From Candidatus Heimdallarchaeota archaeon (lineage in GTDB: Archaea > Asgardarchaeota > Heimdallarchaeia > JABLTI01), in assembly GCA_023128635.1 (NCBI GenBank), contig JAGMDP010000051.1, forward strand, positions 1-26,213: 26,213 bases of DNA, written 5' to 3'. The translations under genes and the position numbers were made by a program. The notes below the pieces were generated by a model. The model was given only the letters and a program-made list of their open reading frames with translations. It was not told the origin of the DNA and searched no databases. Shown one piece after another: positions 21,872 through 26,213 of this stretch. Position 1 is the first letter of the stretch; every line of letters starts with the position of its first letter.

Positions 21872-23560
21872 ATGGAAACAATTTCCAGTGATTTAACTCA
21901 ACTTGAAAATGAGTTATACGAAAAAGTCAAAAAAATAAAGAAACACTTTCATGATACAAAGTATAATCCTAAAAGAGTCGAACCTGGAATTGGCTTCGAT
22001 CTAGAAGTTGAGAGTAAGTGGAGTAAATTCTCTGGTGAAACCTTGTTTATCAATCAAAAACTGCTGCACGATGTGCATTATAGAAATGCGATTTTTTGGC
22101 GTGAAGCTTTGCTATTATTTGCACCAAAGCAAGTGAGAGACACATGGTGGGTAAGATTAATAGCTAATGCATATCCTCTTTCAGTTAAGTTAACAAGTAT
22201 TGAACATGAACAATGGGAAAATCTATGGAGAGAAACATCTTCTGATTTACTGGATTATATCCAAATTTGTAAAAAACTCATTTCTTCTGCTGGTTCACAT
22301 GGACTTATAGAAGTTCTTAAGCAAGGATTGTATCAAACATTATATCAACATGAAGAATCGAGAACAAGAAGTTTGAGAAGTAATCCTGTCAATGATTTAG
22401 ATCCAAATGAGCTGAAAATTATTTTATCAAATGTTTTCTTGAAATCTGTAAATATTTCTAATAAAGCTGTCGACATAATGAATGTAGCATTAATAAAACA
22501 AACTTCTAAAACTAAAGAACTTGAGAAGAATCTTCCTTTTCATCACAACACAATAGCTAAAACAGTAAAGAAACTATTAGATATGAATATTCTACAGCAT
22601 TATTATTTTGTGAATTATCGCGCATTAGGATTATCACAATATATAGTACTTTTGATTTGTACAAAAAAACAAAGAGCTTATTATAAAACACCTATCAAAA
22701 ATCCATTTCTATATTCTCATAAATATAATTGTCTAAACACATGTGTTATCAATCAACATTATGTAGGACCAAAAACAAAAGAATACTATAATCTATTGAT
22801 TAATTATTGCCAAAAATTAGAAAAGAAAAATCATATTGTCGATTTTTTTGTTTTTGAATTACTTCCATTATTCAGAAGTTATTGGCTAAAATATTTCAAT
22901 ACAAAAACAAAATCATTGGATTTTAATTTGAATGACGTTGCAATTGAAAGCGACTTATTTGATAGTGATTCTTTTGATGTAAATAGAAATCAAGCAAAAA
23001 CATTAGAAAACATAATCGTTTCGACAAGAATTATGGAAAGTCAACAAGAAAATATAGATATCTTAGATCTAAAAATTCTAAACCAATTTATGTTTGGAAT
23101 TTACAATCGACGAATCATTCAGAAAAATATTAAGAAGGATATGAATGAAATATCTCAACGCATAAAGAAACTATTTGCTAATAATCTTATTTTTGAGAAT
23201 ATTCAAGTTGTCTTACCAAGAAGCGATGGAGAGCTGTCAGCTTTTGTTGAAATTAATCCTAATAAAAAAAGTAAAAATCATAGATATTTACAAGAGCGAC
23301 TAATAAAATTCAGTTATTATCTACCACATGTTTATTGTGGAGAAATCAAAGGTACTTTCAATGGTTTATTGTTATTATCAAAGCTTCCTTCTTCAATTAC
23401 TATGGAACTAGCGGATTTATTTAATGGGCTTTTGCCAGACAGCATTAATACTCAAATTATTGTGGGAAAACCTGTGATACAGAAGAAAAGAGATAAAATA
23501 AATGAGAATAGATGGAATAATGGTCATTGGATTGTTTCTGAAGAAGACTTTGAAATTTAA
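21872..23560 (+). CDS. Putative transcription regulator with two tandem Lrp-like winged-helix/effector modules
   Basis: This 562-residue protein is not assigned to a named family. Residues 1-195 are a helical N-terminal domain with HYRNAIFWREALLLFAP and aromatic clusters. Residues ~200-250 (VALIKQTSKTKELEKNLPFHHNTIAKTVKKLLDMNILQHY) have the helix-turn-helix spacing of Lrp/AsnC winged helices, followed by an alpha/beta region to ~345. A second copy runs from ~398 (LDLKILNQFMFGIYNRRIIQKNIKKDMNEISQRIKKLFANNLIFE), followed by another alpha/beta part (SAFVEINPNKK... YLPHVYCGEIKGTFNGLLLL) like an effector-binding domain. Codon use is AT-biased even for this window. No good Shine-Dalgarno site is seen, and a TATA-like GAAAAATAAAC close to the ATG suggests a leaderless mRNA. 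Confidence 0.75.
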   Translation: METISSDLTQLENELYEKVKKIKKHFHDTKYNPKRVEPGIGFDLEVESKWSKFSGETLFINQKLLHDVHYRNAIFWREALLLFAPKQVRDTWWVRLIANAYPLSVKLTSIEHEQWENLWRETSSDLLDYIQICKKLISSAGSHGLIEVLKQGLYQTLYQHEESRTRSLRSNPVNDLDPNELKIILSNVFLKSVNISNKAVDIMNVALIKQTSKTKELEKNLPFHHNTIAKTVKKLLDMNILQHYYFVNYRALGLSQYIVLLICTKKQRAYYKTPIKNPFLYSHKYNCLNTCVINQHYVGPKTKEYYNLLINYCQKLEKKNHIVDFFVFELLPLFRSYWLKYFNTKTKSLDFNLNDVAIESDLFDSDSFDVNRNQAKTLENIIVSTRIMESQQENIDILDLKILNQFMFGIYNRRIIQKNIKKDMNEISQRIKKLFANNLIFENIQVVLPRSDGELSAFVEINPNKKSKNHRYLQERLIKFSYYLPHVYCGEIKGTFNGLLLLSKLPSSITMELADLFNGLLPDSINTQIIVGKPVIQKKRDKINENRWNNGHWIVSEEDFEI

Positions 23561-23567
23561 AAAAACA

Positions 23568-24278
23568 CTAATCCCTTTTATCTTTAGGTAGATATTCAAT
23601 GGTTTTTCCTGTGATGATAGTACCTTCCTCAATCTCATTTGATACTGGATCCCCACATTTTTCAGGGCAACCACGTTCGCATCTTGGAGTCCACCAGCTA
23701 AATAATGCGGGAGCAACATCATTGACCAAATAATACATCAGTTTGGCTAGTCGTCTAATTTCCCATTGAGCTCTACTACAAATTCTAAAATTAAAGAAAT
23801 TCCAAAGTGTTCGAGCATTCATTGTAACAATCATTGCTGTTTTTGTAGCATTCGGTAAGAAGTATCTTGAATCTTCTAGCATTATTCCTAACTCATCCAT
23901 TTTCTTTCTTACTCTTATAGATTCTTCAAGGAAATCAATAGCTAGTTTTTTTGCCTCAGGATTTTCTTGAATTGAATCAGGTATAACTGCCCAATACTTA
24001 TCTTTAACTTCTAAAGGATCTGAATATCTTTGACTTTCTTGGGAATATGATGCTATACGATGTCTAACGAATTGATGAGAAGTAACTCTACTTAAACCTG
24101 TTATTCTGAAAGTAAAATTAACATGTTCTGCGACGGATTCATGACCTGAATCTACAACTCTTCTTATTAAATCTTCATTAACAGATTCACTAAGAGAGAC
24201 TCTCTTTTTTCCCCTACACATTTTAATAGCAATTTCTGCAAGCTTTTCGTTTGGATGATTCAGTAATTCTATTTTCAT
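23568..24278 (-). CDS. thyX: Flavin-dependent thymidylate synthase ThyX
   Basis: This 236-residue protein contains the ThyX signature RHRxxSxxxxSxRY as RHRIASYSQESQRY (72-85), with SGHESVAEHVNFTF before it and FLPNATKTAMIVTMNARTLWNFF after it. ThyX makes dTMP from dUMP using methylene-tetrahydrofolate (or an archaeal equivalent), FAD and NAD(P)H. The C-terminal part has four Cys (PRCERGCPEKCG and an upstream RICSR), possibly binding metal. GGTGAGC precedes ATG 24278. It follows the ABC operon after 78 bases and is convergent with the regulator gene (7 bases). Confidence 0.96.
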   Translation of the reverse strand: MKIELLNHPNEKLAEIAIKMCRGKKRVSLSESVNEDLIRRVVDSGHESVAEHVNFTFRITGLSRVTSHQFVRHRIASYSQESQRYSDPLEVKDKYWAVIPDSIQENPEAKKLAIDFLEESIRVRKKMDELGIMLEDSRYFLPNATKTAMIVTMNARTLWNFFNFRICSRAQWEIRRLAKLMYYLVNDVAPALFSWWTPRCERGCPEKCGDPVSNEIEEGTIITGKTIEYLPKDKRD

Positions 24279-24356
24279 TGATAGCTCACCGAAAGATTCT
24301 GTCAGACACTTATTCTAATCGTTTTATTTTTGGTTGATAAATCTATTGACTCTATC

Positions 24357-25187
24357 TTAACTTCCTACTGATAGCAGTTTATTTCTATTAAAATTCTTTG
24401 TTGCTCTTCTCAAGATAATGATCATTAGTAGTATCAAAACAACTTCAGAAACAAGTGTCAATGAAGGATGAACTAATAATGGGAGAAAAATCAAAGCTGA
24501 AACTATAAAAATGATAGGTATTGCGAAAAATCCGCTCTTCTGTAAAGCTTCTCTTGATCCTCTTGCTTTGCTTGAAAATGACGTCATAAGTAAAGTTGAT
24601 AATAATGTCTGGGTTGGCATTAAAAAGATGAACATAATAGCCGCAAAAAGATTAGGCAGAATTATTCTACCCATAATATTGTGGAGTATAATGTCTGTGG
24701 AAATAATATAAATTATCTCTGCAATCCAAGAAATGACAATAGAAGGTACAGCTGCAGCAAGCGCTTTCCCAATTAGAATTTCTTCTTTAGTAATTGGTGC
24801 TGCTAATAATCCCTCAATTGTTTTTCTTTCTTTTTCACCTGCAATGCTATCACTTGATATGGCCATAGGAACCATCATTGGTATCATGATGAGAAAAGCT
24901 AAGTAAAGATTTGCTTGAACAATAGAAACTTTTTGGAGATCAGTACTTTCATCCCAAAAAGGAGCAAGATTGCGGAAAATTTCCGGAACTTGATCACTTT
25001 CCGGAATCTCTTGATCTTCTGCAAAATTCAAAGTAATCATACTTATTGGTATAAGTAATGAAAATATGATTGGCATAATAATAACAGTAACGAGAATCTC
25101 TCTATTTTTCAGTAATTCCTTAACCTCTTTTCGAAAAATGATATTGACTTTATCTTTCCGTATTTTTTTGAAGAATTCTTTGACCAT
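24357..25187 (-). CDS. ABC-2 type transporter permease (second of pair)
   Basis: This 276-residue membrane protein has the NatB/ABC-2 layout. A cytosolic N-terminus (FRKEVKELLKNREILVTVI) and TM1 lead to an external loop of ~45 residues (NFAEDQEIPESDQVPEIFRNLAPFWDES...). TM2 is followed by the coupling segment DSIAGEKERKTIEGLLAAPITKEEILIGK, and then four more hydrophobic helices. It exports an unknown substrate (Na+, drug or lipid in relatives) with the ATPase encoded upstream. It is a diverged copy of the preceding permease, 2 bases apart, so the two probably form a heterodimer. AAGGGG is the ribosome-binding site. Confidence 0.9.
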   Translation of the reverse strand: MVKEFFKKIRKDKVNIIFRKEVKELLKNREILVTVIIMPIIFSLLIPISMITLNFAEDQEIPESDQVPEIFRNLAPFWDESTDLQKVSIVQANLYLAFLIMIPMMVPMAISSDSIAGEKERKTIEGLLAAPITKEEILIGKALAAAVPSIVISWIAEIIYIISTDIILHNIMGRIILPNLFAAIMFIFLMPTQTLLSTLLMTSFSSKARGSREALQKSGFFAIPIIFIVSALIFLPLLVHPSLTLVSEVVLILLMIIILRRATKNFNRNKLLSVGS

Positions 25188-25189
25188 TT

Positions 25190-26002
25190 TTAACCCCTTA
25201 CACTCGCAATCATGTATTCTCTATCAAAAATCTTCAAATTAATAAGCAAAAGCAAAATTGTACACAGTAACAAAATGGAAGAAGTTACAGCAGTCCAATA
25301 AGCTTTTAACAACACTAGAAGGGCTGTCTCCCCTAGAATAAAGAGATATAGAGGAATTACTACTAAACTTCCTAGTTGTTGAGCTTCCCTCATACCACTT
25401 GCTCTAGTAGATACAATAATCATTGTTTGTGTCGTAATCAAGGAGAAAAATGGTGAAAGACCAAATAACAAAACAGATGACATCATATTTGGAAAAACTA
25501 ATCTACCGATTACGCCATAAAGGGATAAATCTGCTATTACCATGAAAATTATCCCAGAAAACCATGTAATTAGAACAGAGGGAATCATTGTTGTCATCAA
25601 TTTTCCAAGTAATATTTCTTCAGTAGTCAGAGGTGACGCAATTAATGATTCGATTGTTTTTCTTTCTCTTTCCCCTGCTATCGAATCCCCTGCTATTGCC
25701 ATAGGTAAAATCATGGGTAGTAATAAGAATGATTCAAAAAATATCATTGTAAAGAAAATCAAGAAACGCCCTTTGGAATCTAATTCATCCCAATATGGAA
25801 CAAGTGCTGGGAAGGATTCAAAATCATCTTCAGTAAATACCTCCGTTGGAACTGTAAAATTTACAAGAGGTATACATAACGGCATAATCACTGCAAACAT
25901 AAGTGGCATAAGAGTGATAATTAGAATCACTTCCTTGCTCTTTAGTGATTCTTTGAGCTCTTTTCGAGTTAAGAGGAAAGCTTTCCTAAGTCTCAAACCC
26001 AT
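25190..26002 (-). CDS. ABC-2 type transporter permease (first of pair)
   Basis: This 270-residue protein has the same topology as its neighbour: TTRKELKESLKSKEVILII-like N-terminus (here LLTRKELKESLKSKEV), TM1, an acidic external loop (TVPTEVFTEDDFESFPALVPYWDELD), TM2, the ABC-2 coupling motif DSIAGERERKTIESLIASPLTTEEILLGK, and four further helices. The ATG at 26002 lies inside the end of the upstream ATPase gene (17-base overlap), so translation is probably coupled. Confidence 0.9.
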   Translation of the reverse strand: MGLRLRKAFLLTRKELKESLKSKEVILIITLMPLMFAVIMPLCIPLVNFTVPTEVFTEDDFESFPALVPYWDELDSKGRFLIFFTMIFFESFLLLPMILPMAIAGDSIAGERERKTIESLIASPLTTEEILLGKLMTTMIPSVLITWFSGIIFMVIADLSLYGVIGRLVFPNMMSSVLLFGLSPFFSLITTQTMIIVSTRASGMREAQQLGSLVVIPLYLFILGETALLVLLKAYWTAVTSSILLLCTILLLLINLKIFDREYMIASVRG

Positions 26003-26213
26003 TAATAATATCCTCCTCTATGAGTTTTAGATAGGCTTCTTCAAGGGAAGCATAGATTGGTTTTACTTCTAAGATTTGAGCTTTCCTCGATATGAGATCA
26101 GCGATTATTAATGGAGTATGTTTCTCATGATTCTCTAATTTAATTGAAACTTCGTTTTTAACAGAATGTTGTTCTAATGAAATAACTCCCTCTGATTTAG
26201 AAATTGATGTAAC
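25986..26213 (-). CDS. ABC transporter ATP-binding protein, C-terminal end (truncated by window)
   Basis: Seventy-five codons are open from the window edge to TAG at 25986. The sequence, with KNEVSIKLENHEKHTPLIIADLISRKAQILEVKP-type content and a final IYASLEEAYLKLIEE, matches the C-terminal domain (DUF4162-like) of ABC-2/NatA-type ATPases, whose typical end is psLEEvFl. The nucleotide-binding core lies outside the window. It overlaps the first permease gene, which defines a three-gene exporter operon. Confidence 0.8.
   Translation of the reverse strand, partial: VTSISKSEGVISLEQHSVKNEVSIKLENHEKHTPLIIADLISRKAQILEVKPIYASLEEAYLKLIEEDIINGFET

Overview
The window is archaeal, AT-rich and gene-dense. 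It carries archaeal-type ribosomal proteins (S24e, S27ae, L21e), RNA polymerase subunits (Rpo7/RpoE1, Rpo4/RpoF), Spt4, SRP54, pelota, TrmY, a DUF655 protein and Bud32. Translation starts are often preceded by GGTGA/GAGGT-type Shine-Dalgarno sites, which fit an archaeal 16S rRNA 3' end. A Rab/Ras-like small GTPase, a roadblock/LC7 protein, a LURP-one/tubby-like protein and a Trm112-like protein together point to an Asgard archaeon (Promethearchaeota). That placement is inferred from gene content. The lineage within Asgard cannot be fixed from this window.

Layout. 1-505: the end of a multi-pass membrane protein, probably acyltransferase-like. 544-6167 (minus strand): a long tungsten/molybdopterin aldehyde:ferredoxin oxidoreductase, a PIG-L/LmbE deacetylase, a small GTPase co-transcribed with a zinc-ribbon protein, a Trm112-like zinc protein, and a protein made of three tandem ~80-residue repeats. 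6346-8939: a pentapeptide-repeat protein, a HEAT-like unknown, an acidic two-helix membrane protein, and a zinc-ribbon plus LURP-one protein. 8941-11808 (minus): the archaeal information-processing cluster rpoE1 - spt4 - dephospho-CoA kinase - rps24e - rps27ae - bud32. RpoE1 carries an unusual Lys/Ala-rich tail. 12106-14241 (plus): srp54 and trmY. 14244-15795 (minus): the conserved rpl21e - rpoF - DUF655 cluster. 15967-17028 (minus): an isocitrate/isopropylmalate dehydrogenase family enzyme. 17425-19372 (plus): an unknown protein and a radical SAM protein with a C-terminal TRAM domain. 19378-21362 (minus): pelota, roadblock, and a 54-residue Cys-rich protein. 21363-21871 is a structured non-coding region with strong hairpins. 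It precedes a 562-aa protein that looks like two tandem Lrp-type winged-helix/effector modules. 23568-26213 (minus): thyX and a three-gene ABC-2 export operon (ATPase C-terminus, two permeases).

Most genes form short operons or stand alone with TATA-like promoters. Several convergent pairs are separated by only 1-7 bases. I saw no tRNA, rRNA, CRISPR array, insertion sequence or prophage. The most unusual parts are the 21.4-21.9 kb intergenic region with its adjacent putative regulator and Cys-rich mini-protein, the histone-like tail on RpoE1, a leader inverted repeat that could mask the Shine-Dalgarno site of the zinc-ribbon/GTPase operon, and a duplicated promoter box upstream of rpl21e.
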